A stretch of DNA of 64,000 bases from Paludibacter jiangxiensis (GCA_945870155.1 CAMBSB010000001.1:1-64000), one strand, 5' to 3'. Positions 44,552 to 53,131 are shown, counted from the first letter of the stretch. Translations and numbers: made by a program. Notes: a model not told the origin generated them from the sequence alone.

Positions 44552-44622
44552 AGTCTTTCAAATCATTTTACATTAATAATATGTTAATATTTTGAGGCTT
44601 AAAATAATTGATATTCACAAAT

Positions 44623-44655
44623 AAAAAAGTCCGATTGTGAAAATTGGACTTTTTT
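44623..44655 (+). terminator. terminator of the TerC gene
   Basis: aaaaaagtcc and ggacttttttg form a stem of ten pairs with the loop gattgtgaaaatt, followed by T-run, 70 bases past the stop. Confidence 0.9.
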
Positions 44656-44787
44656 GTTAGAGTTAATATCTCAGTTTTTAACCCTGATTCCATTAGTGTA
44701 TAAAATTCACTGTCAGATATTTGGCCTAGCAACCCGAAATGTAAAAGCTAAAATGAAAGCTTAACTTTCCATATTCTATTTCAATTT

Positions 44788-44877
44788 GGAAAGCAGGAGC
44801 TTTCCTTCTAACCCGACAAAGTCTGGAGACTTCGCCGAACTCACCCACCAATTACACTACGGCGAACAGAGTCGAAC
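44788..44877. repeat. Rhs-associated hairpin repeat C, copy 1
   Basis: A chain of small palindromes: ggaaagc-agga-gctttcc (44788-44805), gtctggagac, and ttcgccg / cggcgaa arms. The words gagacttcgcc and acactacg-cga recur at 45787-45835. This copy follows the small immunity-like gene, the other precedes the orphan toxin tip, so the pair flanks one toxin/immunity cassette. Confidence 0.6.
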
Positions 44878-45051
44878 TCACGTTATTTTATACTTTTTTA
44901 AAATTTCATTTATATTTACATCACTTAATGATACTTCTTTGAGAATTTCAACCAATCTATTTTTATTTTTTGATTTCAAAGCTCTTTCAAATTCTTTATA
45001 AAGCCCACTTACAGCCAAGCGTTCATTTACAGTCATTCCTGAATAATCCAT
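44878..45051 (-). CDS. 57-residue candidate immunity protein
   Basis: A short gene not longer than 58 codons: it begins MDYSGMTVNERLAVSGLYKE and ends EILKKYKIT. The opening SGMTVNERL and the small helical form match a family of small proteins that I remember as common beside polymorphic toxins and related loci. Its ATG lies ten bases after the stop of the orphan Rhs tip, the standard place for a cognate immunity protein. The coding frame is convincing from its charged, helical composition and position. The immunity role is inferred from context. Confidence 0.65.
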   Translation of the reverse strand: MDYSGMTVNERLAVSGLYKEFERALKSKNKNRLVEILKEVSLSDVNINEILKKYKIT

Positions 45052-45061
45052 AATTATAGTA

Positions 45062-45769
45062 TTAAAATCCCCAATAGCTATTATAAATTCCCGGTCTAAT
45101 CATATACCTCCACATATTAACCTTATTTGGATTTATTATTAATTCAGGTAATCCTCCAGGATTACCATCATAAAGCAATGCTTTTCTAAATAAAGTAATG
45201 TCTTTTAATTGTGTACTGCCTTTTATATACCCAGTCCCCCAATTCACATCAGGTAATCCCGCATATTTTCTAAACATGCTTTTAGGCATTAGTTTCGGAT
45301 TGATTGGAGTCCATGACCAACCATTTATCTTTGATGCTCCGCCATACACTCTATATACAGGTATTTTGATGTTCCCAATTATTGACTTAACTGATGTATT
45401 TAGAGCCTTAGTACCTCCAGAAAGCTCATAGCCAGCTCCCAGAGTAAACACCTCAAAAACTCCCATTCCTAAATAGCCAATACCATTTGGTATATCACCC
45501 GATGCAAAAGCATCGCACGAGGCTTGACATGATCCATAAAATGGAAAATTGTATTTAGCTTCCTTTATCCAGCTGGAAAAATTATTCCCTCCCAGCCTTT
45601 TTCCTCCACCTGCATACACCGTAGAAGTACCACTACCTGATACATTTTTAAGCCGAATAGTCGATTTAAAGGTGTAAGGCGAAGGTGAACTTTTTACATG
45701 TACATTAAACCGTTCCCGTTCGCTTTTGGAAGTATAAAACAAGTCTCCAAAGAAAAGAACAAGTGCCAA
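45062..45769 (-). CDS. orphan Rhs toxin tip without start codon
   Basis: A 235-residue open frame whose first possible start is TTG; an in-frame TGA lies five codons upstream. Its first half (GDLFYTSKSERERFNVHVKS to GVFEVFTLGAG) is nearly the same as residues about 205-320 of the Rhs protein at 46243-47544. The second half differs fully: YRVYGGASKINGWSWTPINP, then DGNPGGLPELIINP. This pattern recalls small toxin domains possibly of the ADP-ribosyltransferase type (early Arg, late Glu), but I cannot prove it. It has the features of a displaced toxin cassette that could recombine onto the upstream Rhs core through the shared segment. Confidence 0.75.
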   Translation of the reverse strand: MALVLFFGDLFYTSKSERERFNVHVKSSPSPYTFKSTIRLKNVSGSGTSTVYAGGGKRLGGNNFSSWIKEAKYNFPFYGSCQASCDAFASGDIPNGIGYLGMGVFEVFTLGAGYELSGGTKALNTSVKSIIGNIKIPVYRVYGGASKINGWSWTPINPKLMPKSMFRKYAGLPDVNWGTGYIKGSTQLKDITLFRKALLYDGNPGGLPELIINPNKVNMWRYMIRPGIYNSYWGF

Positions 45770-45774
45770 AGGGG

Positions 45775-45842
45775 GACGAAGTCAAAGAGACTTCGCCCAG
45801 CGATAAAGCATTGCTCAACACACTACGCCGAGGGGGCATCGC
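45775..45842. repeat. Rhs-associated hairpin repeat C, copy 2
   Basis: Shares gacgaagtc, gagacttcgcc and acactacgccga with the copy at 44818-44876, with different sequence in the middle. It lies between the first immunity-like gene and the orphan toxin tip, where it truncates the start of the tip. Confidence 0.55.
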
Positions 45843-45845
45843 AAT

Positions 45846-46232
45846 TTATTTATTTTTAAATACTTCATTTAAATCTGCTTCGAACTTTGCCAATTCAAAG
45901 TCATTAAGTTTATGTTTTGAGAGTATTGGAGGGACTTCATTAATGATTTTATCAGCTACAATTTTATTCTTTTGTTTCTGATCAATACTTTTCATTTGTA
46001 ATAAATCAAGCATAATGTCCAGATAGACTTTCCTTTCTTTTTTTGAGTGTCTAATTCGCTGTTTTAAATTAAGCATAGGGTCTTGACACATTAAAACTAT
46101 AGTTACACCTTCAAGGGCACTCCCATAGTTTCGTTCTTCAAAAAAGCGACGATAGCCTAAATTTGAAAAGTAATCAAGTACTTTATCTATTTTTGCTTCC
46201 CAGTCTGCATCACATAATATATTAACTCTCAT
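45846..46232 (-). CDS. candidate immunity protein for the Rhs toxin
   Basis: A 128-residue soluble protein (MRVNILCDADWEAKIDKVLDYFSNLGYRRFFEERNYG...). It has an alpha/beta start and a helical C-terminal half. I do not recognise a named family. Its start is ten bases after the stop of the Rhs gene at 46243, as expected for an immunity gene, and it lacks any signal peptide, which fits protection against a nuclease in the cytoplasm. Confidence 0.6.
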   Translation of the reverse strand: MRVNILCDADWEAKIDKVLDYFSNLGYRRFFEERNYGSALEGVTIVLMCQDPMLNLKQRIRHSKKERKVYLDIMLDLLQMKSIDQKQKNKIVADKIINEVPPILSKHKLNDFELAKFEADLNEVFKNK

Positions 46233-46242
46233 TTTATATCTT

Positions 46243-47544
46243 TTATTTAATCATTTTATTTCCTGCGGGTTTGAAACCGTATTGTTCCATGAAATTCATA
46301 ATCTTCATTCGTTCCAATTGAAGAGACTGTTGTAATGTACCAGAGAATTCTTTAGAATAGTAAACTCCGTATTCTCCAATATTATCAAGATAGCTTTGAC
46401 TATATCTGGTTAAGGGATTCTTAGTTGTTCCAAACTTCCATACCTCTGCTTTATTCAACCAAGTCAACTCTTGCGGATTTGCAAACCCTCTTTTCATTAC
46501 TGGGTAAAAGCCATCTTCAGCAGCTCGAAGTGCATATTGTTCTACTTGCACCCCAGTTTTAGCGGCTACATTTACTGACTTAGCTCCTGCAGAAATTTCC
46601 GTTCCAATTCCCAGTGTAAATACCTCAAAAACTGCTGTTCCGAAAAATCCAACACCATTTAATATATCTCCATTTGCAAATGCATCGCACGATGATTGAC
46701 AAGGGCCATAAAATGGTAAATAGTATTTAGCTTCATTTATCCAGCCAGAAAAATTACTTCCACCCTGCCTTTTTCCACCCCCTGCATACACAGTAGAAGT
46801 GCCACTACCAGATACATTTTTAAGACGAACTGTCGATTTAAAGGTATAAGCCGAAGGTGAACTTTTTACATGCACATTAAAACGTTCCCGTTCACTTTTG
46901 GAAGTATAAAACAAATCGCCCAAAAAGAACATAAATGCTATCGGATTACCTGATACCCCATACGAATAACCTCCTCCAAAACCACCTCCATATCCACTAC
47001 CATAACCGCCGTTATAATTAAAACCGCCACCCATATTAAAACCACCAGTATAATCACTTCCTGTAAGATTAGTGTTTGGATTTCCACCAAAATTACTACC
47101 AGTATTATTCCCTTTTCCATTGGGATTAAACCAAACACCATTATTATCTATATGTTGTTCACCATTAATATCCACATACATCAATGGATTGTTGGATGCA
47201 TACATATAGCGGTTATATCCGTTGCTTTCATCAGGCGAAGCCACTAAAGGGTCTGGAGCTAAGAATCGTCCCAGAACAGGATCGTACAAACGGGCGTTCA
47301 TGTTGATTAGCCCAAACTTATTCAGGTGCTCATGTCCGGTATATCCACGCCCAAAGCGTAATTCGGGCTCTGTACCTGTGGCATAAACCTGCCAGTTAGT
47401 GACGTTTCGCATGCGTCCCCACGCATCGTAGCTGTATTCGGCTGCTAAATTACCAAATTTATCCGAAACCCCTGTCCTCCCGTATATAAATTCATTCTTT
47501 TGTAGGATTATTCGGAACGCTGTTGTTGGGATTTGCAATCCCAA
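46243..47544 (-). CDS. truncated Rhs protein with GIY-YIG/URI-like toxin tip
   Basis: A 433-residue frame that starts at a TTG inside hairpin repeat B, so the long N-terminal YD-repeat part of a normal Rhs is missing. Residues 25-125 are the Rhs-associated core (YSYDAWGRMRN, GRGYTGHEHL, NMNARLYDPVLGRFLAPDPLV, YMYASNNPLMYVD). Residues 135-195 are Gly/Asn-rich. Residues 205-320 are the junction segment shared with the orphan tip. The tip (about 365-433) has VWKFGTTKNPLTRYS, LERMKI and PAGNKMIK, giving the G/T, Arg, Glu and Asn order of GIY-YIG/URI-type nuclease toxins. Alone it may not be delivered. Confidence 0.8.
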   Translation of the reverse strand: MGLQIPTTAFRIILQKNEFIYGRTGVSDKFGNLAAEYSYDAWGRMRNVTNWQVYATGTEPELRFGRGYTGHEHLNKFGLINMNARLYDPVLGRFLAPDPLVASPDESNGYNRYMYASNNPLMYVDINGEQHIDNNGVWFNPNGKGNNTGSNFGGNPNTNLTGSDYTGGFNMGGGFNYNGGYGSGYGGGFGGGYSYGVSGNPIAFMFFLGDLFYTSKSERERFNVHVKSSPSAYTFKSTVRLKNVSGSGTSTVYAGGGKRQGGSNFSGWINEAKYYLPFYGPCQSSCDAFANGDILNGVGFFGTAVFEVFTLGIGTEISAGAKSVNVAAKTGVQVEQYALRAAEDGFYPVMKRGFANPQELTWLNKAEVWKFGTTKNPLTRYSQSYLDNIGEYGVYYSKEFSGTLQQSLQLERMKIMNFMEQYGFKPAGNKMIK

Positions 47545-47580
47545 CTCTTGTATTCTTTGGATTTTTAATCCAATTCTTTA
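47517..47580. repeat. Rhs-associated hairpin repeat B, copy 2
   Basis: Two hairpins in a row: gttgggatt-tgc-aatcccaac (47525-47545) and ttggatt-ttt-aatccaa (47557-47573), joined by ctcttgtattctt as in the copy at 11190-11262. The first arm overlaps the apparent start of the Rhs fragment. The space from 47581 to 47721 shows no gene. Confidence 0.85.
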
Positions 47581-47721
47581 TATAACGATATAAAAATTAT
47601 TCTTTAATTCATTAAGCTCCCTTTATGCGATGCTGAAAATCCATGTTGTTTAATTTTTACAATGCAAATATAGATAATATTTGAATAATAACGAATTAAA
47701 ATACGCACTAGCATTAGATAA

Positions 47722-47788
47722 CGGATCAAAAACCTGCCTACGACAGACAAGTCCGTTTAATACAAAAGGTGGGATTGTAAATCCCACC
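47722..47788. repeat. Rhs-associated repeat A, copy 2
   Basis: Shares ggat-aaaaacctg and gtccgtttaatacaaaagg with 10075-10169 and ends in the hairpin ggtgggatt-gta-aatcccacc (47768-47788). It lies upstream of the Rhs fragment on the minus strand, the same relative place as copy 1. Confidence 0.8.
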
Positions 47789-47851
47789 TAAGTTAGTCAA
47801 TCCAATTATTTTTGTAATAATCTAATGAATATCAATATTTTACGTAATATT

Positions 47852-48376
47852 CTATTTCTTTATTTTTGGAAGTTTTTTAGTTCCATTTGTAAGTAAAAAC
47901 TCGATATTTTTTGAAACGGCTATTGCAGTTACTGTTGCGCTTGTGTAGCCATCCGGAACTACAGCTTTTGCATCTTGCAAAGTTTTGCCATTCCACTGAT
48001 TAAAGAAACCTTTTTTCTCAAGTTTACGTACATATCCTAATGTTTCCCAGTGTGATAAAAGTGCTATTTTTTGTATCACTAAGTTGTTGTCAGTTATTAT
48101 CATTACCGGGGTTAGATTGTTGTAACCTAAAACGTTGTGGCAAAATGGTGTGCTGTTCATTGCAAAACCTATGGTTTTTCGTTTGTTATCAAGAATTTTT
48201 GACCAAAAATTATCTACTTTATCCATTTTTGCAGCATCAGGATAAACGCTTATAATCACTTCTTTATTTGAAATTTCACGATAAACAGGTTTCTTTTCTT
48301 TTGTATTATTTGATTGTTCTTGAGCAAATAAAGTATTGCTTACTATTACTAAAACTATTAATATATTTTTAATCAT
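47852..48376 (-). CDS. exported FMN-binding-domain-like protein
   Basis: A 174-residue protein with signal peptide (MIKNILIVLVIVSNTLFAQ). The C-terminal half has IQKIALLSHWETLGYVRKL and the block DGYTSATVTAIAVSKNIEFLL, which resembles the SGATxTS flavinylation motif of FMN_bind domains in NqrC/RnfG-type proteins, where the last Thr carries FMN. A cysteine in STPFCHNV is also notable. It may act in periplasmic electron transfer. No heme or iron-sulfur partner lies next to it. Family assignment is moderate only. Confidence 0.55.
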   Translation of the reverse strand: MIKNILIVLVIVSNTLFAQEQSNNTKEKKPVYREISNKEVIISVYPDAAKMDKVDNFWSKILDNKRKTIGFAMNSTPFCHNVLGYNNLTPVMIITDNNLVIQKIALLSHWETLGYVRKLEKKGFFNQWNGKTLQDAKAVVPDGYTSATVTAIAVSKNIEFLLTNGTKKLPKIKK

Positions 48377-48410
48377 TTTTGTTGTTTCGATATTATTTTA
48401 TTGTTGTATT

Positions 48411-49541
48411 TTAATTTGTTAGCTTCAAATCATTTATTGCAGCTGTCATTTTCGACCAAGCATATTTTTGTTTTTCAATTTTAATATTTTCAATAAACTC
48501 GTTTGCCCTTTTATTGGTGTAAAAGTCGAACAATGCATTTGCAATTTGTTTAGGTTCTACATTTACAACATAACCTACCTTTCCGTGCGGAACAATTTCG
48601 GCCAATCCACCTACATTGGTAACCAGCATAGGTTTTTCAAAGTGGTAGGCAATTTGACTTACACCACTTTGTGTAGCGCTGCGATAGGGCTGTGCAACTA
48701 TATCTGCAACACTAAAATAGTTGCGCACTTCGTTGTCAGGAATAAAAAGTGTTCTGAGCTCCACGTAACTTTCTAATTTAAGTTTGGATATTAAATGCAA
48801 ATAGGGTTCAGGATTCTCGTAAAATTCGCCGGCTACTATTAGTTTTAACGGAAACTCCCGCAAGCGTTTATCGGCAAAAGCTTCAAGGAGCAAATCCAAG
48901 CCTTTGTATTCACGTATAAAACCAAAAAACAGAATATATGATATTTTTTCATGCAATCCCAAGCGCATAGCTGCAATAGATTTGTCCATGGCTTCTCCAT
49001 AATGATCGTATATCGGGTGAGGAGAAATAGCAATAGGTTTGTTTTTATGATCAAATTGTTTAATATCTGCTACTACCGATTCAGCCATTGCCACAAATCC
49101 ATCCATTGCATTTACAAAATACTTTGGGAGTATATTGTCAAGCAATGTTGGCTCATGAGGTATCATGTTGTGAATTAAGGCGATGGTTCTCGTGTTTTTA
49201 TTTCGTACCATTCTGGCTATGGTGCCAAAACATGGAGCCATAAATGCCATCCAATAGCAGAATATTACCTTATCAGCATTTTTCTTTTTTATTAACTTAC
49301 CCGCTTTTAACCAACTAAGTGGATTCATTGAATTAATAATACGTGTAATTTTTATATCCGTTGGTTGTACTTCACCTGAATATTGAGTTTTTCCGGGAAA
49401 CAAAATGGAAGGATATTGTACAGTAAAGGTAATAATTTCCACATTATGTCCTTCGCTAATATATTGACGCGCCAAACGTTCGTTGTATGCTGCCAGACCA
49501 CCTCTGAAAGGATATGCAGTGCCTACTATTATGATTTTCAT
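48411..49541 (-). CDS. GT4-type glycosyltransferase
   Basis: A 376-residue GT-B enzyme. Starts MKIIIVGTAYPFRGGLAAYNERLARQY, typical of GT4 enzymes; the donor-side region has VDIVAQPYRSATQSGVSQIAYHFEKPMLVTNVGGLAE with the family Gln/Glu pattern. It stands alone between an exported protein gene and an intergenic region, so its pathway is unclear. The enzyme is probably used in surface glycan or glycoprotein synthesis. Confidence 0.85.
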   Translation of the reverse strand: MKIIIVGTAYPFRGGLAAYNERLARQYISEGHNVEIITFTVQYPSILFPGKTQYSGEVQPTDIKITRIINSMNPLSWLKAGKLIKKKNADKVIFCYWMAFMAPCFGTIARMVRNKNTRTIALIHNMIPHEPTLLDNILPKYFVNAMDGFVAMAESVVADIKQFDHKNKPIAISPHPIYDHYGEAMDKSIAAMRLGLHEKISYILFFGFIREYKGLDLLLEAFADKRLREFPLKLIVAGEFYENPEPYLHLISKLKLESYVELRTLFIPDNEVRNYFSVADIVAQPYRSATQSGVSQIAYHFEKPMLVTNVGGLAEIVPHGKVGYVVNVEPKQIANALFDFYTNKRANEFIENIKIEKQKYAWSKMTAAINDLKLTN

Positions 49542-49993
49542 ACGTTTATTGTTGTTATATTAATGTCATTTGAGATTAATAATCTTACTTAGTTAACTTT
49601 TGATTGGGAGTATTTGTTTGTTTTAAAAGACGGTTTTTTTCTACCTGTTTTCAATCTTAATTTACTGCATTTTTTTATTTCAAATACAATTTTTTTATTC
49701 AATTTTTTCAACTGCAAATGTACAAAAAAATCGCTTTAGGATAAGAATACATTTTATTTTTACTTAAAACGATACTTTTTGCCAAAAGTAAAATCAATAT
49801 TCAATTAATATTAACCTTAAATGACCGCTTTTATTTGGTTAAAATATGAAAGAAACTCATGTAAATGCTTATCAAATTGTTGATTATGTTTTTTTTGTCC
49901 ATAAAAGAAAAATTTCTAACAAATAATTTGATTAGTCGGTAAAAAAGCGTTTAATTTGTAGTCTGAAATTAATATAAATAAACATACTAAGTG
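49542..49993. other. intergenic region, 452 bases
   Basis: A+T-rich, divergent gap. A minus-strand tacatttg (complement of 49715-49722) followed by cag could be the -7 element for the glycosyltransferase gene, with a leader of about 170 bases. No gene was found. Confidence 0.45.
49715..49722 (-). promoter_or_regulatory. possible -7 element of the GT4 gene
   Basis: tacatttg followed by cag on the minus strand fits TAnnTTTG. No -33 match is evident, so it is tentative. Confidence 0.35.
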
Positions 49994-50164
49994 ATGAAAG
50001 AATTATTTAAAAATGTTGGTCCAATTTTAATGCTGGTTGGAGTGATTTTATTGGCAATTTATTATTTTACGCAATCAAATTCAAACTCTTACTTAATTTC
50101 TGCAGGTATCTTAATGGTTATAGGTTTTTTTACCCATATACTTGTCAATAAAAGAGTAAATTAA
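49994..50164 (+). CDS. 56-residue two-helix membrane protein
   Basis: A short gene: MKELFKNVGPILMLVGVILL, then a hydrophobic run, a polar QSNSNSYL turn, a second hydrophobic segment SAGILMVIGFFTHIL and a basic end VNKRVN. The two membrane segments and positive ends fit a real small membrane protein, and a terminator-like stem follows 27 bases after the stop. I do not know its function. Confidence 0.65.
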   Translation: MKELFKNVGPILMLVGVILLAIYYFTQSNSNSYLISAGILMVIGFFTHILVNKRVN

Positions 50165-50188
50165 AATTGAATTAATGTGAAGAAATTA

Positions 50189-50218
50189 TTAAGCCGATGC
50201 TAATGCATCGGCTCTATC
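50189..50218. terminator. terminator between the small membrane protein gene and parC
   Basis: agccgatgc-taat-gcatcggct (50192-50213), nine perfect pairs, followed by ctatcttttta on the plus strand and aataatttct on the minus strand. It may serve both convergent genes. Confidence 0.85.
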
Positions 50219-50251
50219 TTTTTATATCCAATTCAATCAAATCATTTTCAG

Positions 50252-53131
50252 CTAAAAAAGGCTTAATTGTCCATCGTTTTCTTCTCCTGTCATCCCATTC
50301 TCAATAATATCATCAGGTAAAACTGAGTCATTCTTTATATTCAGACTAGTTTTTTGTTTCTTTTCAATTTTCTTCTCCACATCAGTTTTATCACTAATCA
50401 CTTCTAATTTAGTAACTAACTCTGTTTCTGTCTTCAATTCCGGTTCCGATTCTGATTCTGAATTTCTTTTGTTGTTCAATTCATCTTCATTCAACTCATC
50501 ATTATTTTCAACTATTTCACTCTCTGAGTTAGTTTCTTCTTTTACAGCCGGAAATTTAATAGGTTCAATTTCATTTATAGTTTCAACTTCAAAGGTAGTA
50601 AGTCTCTTGCCTTTAGCTTTATAGCTCTTAATTCCAATAAATTCTTCTCCATCAATAATCAATGACTCTCTGAATGCATCATTGCCTCCAAATACTACTT
50701 CAAATCGAGGATATTCAATGTCAGACAACAACATCAAACGTGATTCAGCATTATCACCCAAAATATTTTGAGGTTTTTGACTTGCTTCAAGCTGAAAGCG
50801 TTTCAGGTAATAAAATTTTTGTTCAGCATCCCACAGTGCAACTGACCAGACTTTTTCGGAGTCAAATTTCTCAATCACCATTATATCTTTATCAAAATGA
50901 TTGCTTAAGTCAAAATTAGTGGTGTAAAAATTTCCTTTACTTGAAATTACCAAAATAGAATCATCACTTAAATATTCGCCTAAATATTCACCGCGGTTGT
51001 CATAATTCAAGCGCAAAACATCTCGGTCGAACCATACTTGTCGTCCACCCAAGGTTGAACCACCTTTAGTTTTTAAAGCAATTTTTTGCACATCGTTCTT
51101 AGTCAGCAAATTACCCATCGATTGACGACCCTTGATAGCAATGTCACTAAAATCTTTTTCAAAAGCTAATTTAAATAAACGTGGTTTAGGTTTTAAAGTT
51201 ACGCGTATAATTTCGGCTTCAGCATTAGGGTTTGATGTAAAATAAACCACTTTTGAACTTGCTGTTCCCTGTGTTATATCATAATCTTTATCACGTGTGA
51301 TGCCGTTTACAGCAAATCGTTTGATGTAATATGCACCATTCTTACCATCCCTGTAAACAGTATTGTAAACTGTACGCTTGTCGTTCTTTTTGAAAACATC
51401 CAAATGTAATATGTTTTTACCTACAAATATTTTATCTGCAACTTTTACAATTTTATATTTTCCGTCTTTAAAAAATATTATAATATCGTCAATATCAGAG
51501 CAGTTGCAAACAAATTCATCTTTACGCAACGAAGTTCCGATAAATCCTTCATCGTAATTTACGTACAATTTTTCGTTGGCTTCCACCACTTTCGATGCTA
51601 CTATGGTCTCAAAGTTTCGTATTTCGGTGCGTCTTGGATAATCTTTGCCATATTTTGTTTTCAGACCTTCGTACCATGAAATTGTGTATTCTATTAAGTT
51701 ATTCAGATGATGGTCAATTTCATCAATTTTTTTCTGAATGGCTATCAGTGTGTCATTGGCTTTGTCGGTATCAAATTTGGTGATACGCATCATTTTGATT
51801 TCGAGCAATTTAAGAAAATCTTCGCGTGTTATTTCACGAATAAAATCCTTTTTAAAAGGCTCTAATCTTAAGTCGATATGTTCAATTACAGCATCTTGCG
51901 AAGTACTTTCTTCAAATCCTTTGTCCTTATAAATTCGGTTTTCAATAAATATTTTTTCGAGCGAAGTAAAGAAAAGTTGCTCCAGCAATTCCCCTTTTTG
52001 AATTTCAAGCTCTAATCTTAATAATTCTTTGGTGTGGTCGCAGCTAATGCGCAACATTTCGCTAACACCGCAAAATCGTGGTTTATTGTCATGTATAACA
52101 CAACAATTAGGTGAAATACTCAATTCACAATCGGTAAATGCGTAGAGTGCATCAATTGTTTTATCGGAAGAAGAGCCCGGAATTAGGTGTACCAAAATTT
52201 CAACATTGGCCGATGTATTATCGTCAACTTTACGAATTTTAATTTTACCTTTATCACTCGCCTTGATGATTGATTCAATTAATTTTGAAGTATTTGAACC
52301 AAATGGTATTTCAGTAATTGCCAATGTTTTATTGTCAATTTTGCTGATTTTAGCACGTATTTTTACAGCACCACCACGTTCTCCATCATTATATCGGGCT
52401 ACATCAATTGAGCCACCAGTCTGAAAATCAGGATATAATATAAAATCCTGGTTGCGTAAATAGGCTATACAGGCATCCAATAATTCATTGAAGTTGTGAG
52501 GTAAAATTTTCGAATTAAGCCCCACAGCAATACCTTCGACACCTTGTGCCAATAACAATGGAAACTTAACAGGAAGTGCAATAGGTTCTTTATTACGCCC
52601 ATCGTATGATGATTTCCATTCTGTAGTTTTTGGGTTAAAAACAGTTTCGAGCGCAAATTTTGATAAGCGAGCTTCGATATAACGTGGAGCAGCAGCACCA
52701 TCGCCGGTAAGTATATTTCCCCAGTTTCCCTGGCAATCTATCAATAAATCTTTTTGTCCCAGTTGAACCAAGGCATCTCCAATCGATGCATCTCCATGTG
52801 GGTGAAACTGCATTGTATGTCCTACAATATTGGCAACTTTATTGTAGCGTCCGTCATCCAATCGCTTCATAGAGTGAAGAATACGCCGCTGAACCGGTTT
52901 TAATCCATCATAAATATCGGGCACAGCACGTTCAAGAATTACATACGAAGCATAGTCCAAAAACCAGCTTTGGTACATACCCGAAAGATGATGTTTTACT
53001 GCTTCGTCAGAAATTTTAGGAACTTTGTATTTTGAATGTGCTGCAAATTCCGTTTCAATCACTTGGTCATCTGCAGCACCGGTAGTTTCGTTTTCGTCGT
53101 TTTCCGTTTCAATAATTTCGTCTGTACTCAT
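50252..53131 (-). CDS. parC: DNA topoisomerase IV subunit A (gyrase A family)
   Basis: A 959-residue type-IIA topoisomerase A subunit. The N-terminal domain has SYVILERAVPDIYDGLKPVQRRIL and the catalytic tyrosine Y151 in GAAAPRYIEARLS. The C-terminal beta-pinwheel part lacks a clear GyrA box, which favours ParC over GyrA. The first 30 residues and the last 100 are strongly acidic and low-complexity, with repeated Glu/Ser. Together with ParE it would unlink chromosomes. ParE is not in the window. Length is slightly above usual because of the acidic tails. Confidence 0.9.
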   Translation of the reverse strand: MSTDEIIETENDENETTGAADDQVIETEFAAHSKYKVPKISDEAVKHHLSGMYQSWFLDYASYVILERAVPDIYDGLKPVQRRILHSMKRLDDGRYNKVANIVGHTMQFHPHGDASIGDALVQLGQKDLLIDCQGNWGNILTGDGAAAPRYIEARLSKFALETVFNPKTTEWKSSYDGRNKEPIALPVKFPLLLAQGVEGIAVGLNSKILPHNFNELLDACIAYLRNQDFILYPDFQTGGSIDVARYNDGERGGAVKIRAKISKIDNKTLAITEIPFGSNTSKLIESIIKASDKGKIKIRKVDDNTSANVEILVHLIPGSSSDKTIDALYAFTDCELSISPNCCVIHDNKPRFCGVSEMLRISCDHTKELLRLELEIQKGELLEQLFFTSLEKIFIENRIYKDKGFEESTSQDAVIEHIDLRLEPFKKDFIREITREDFLKLLEIKMMRITKFDTDKANDTLIAIQKKIDEIDHHLNNLIEYTISWYEGLKTKYGKDYPRRTEIRNFETIVASKVVEANEKLYVNYDEGFIGTSLRKDEFVCNCSDIDDIIIFFKDGKYKIVKVADKIFVGKNILHLDVFKKNDKRTVYNTVYRDGKNGAYYIKRFAVNGITRDKDYDITQGTASSKVVYFTSNPNAEAEIIRVTLKPKPRLFKLAFEKDFSDIAIKGRQSMGNLLTKNDVQKIALKTKGGSTLGGRQVWFDRDVLRLNYDNRGEYLGEYLSDDSILVISSKGNFYTTNFDLSNHFDKDIMVIEKFDSEKVWSVALWDAEQKFYYLKRFQLEASQKPQNILGDNAESRLMLLSDIEYPRFEVVFGGNDAFRESLIIDGEEFIGIKSYKAKGKRLTTFEVETINEIEPIKFPAVKEETNSESEIVENNDELNEDELNNKRNSESESEPELKTETELVTKLEVISDKTDVEKKIEKKQKTSLNIKNDSVLPDDIIENGMTGEENDGQLSLF

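Noticed and set aside
44860-44890. tRNA-like word (gagttcgactc on the minus strand)
   Set aside because: No acceptor stem, anticodon arm or CCA-compatible fold can be built around it; it belongs to the palindromic repeat C.
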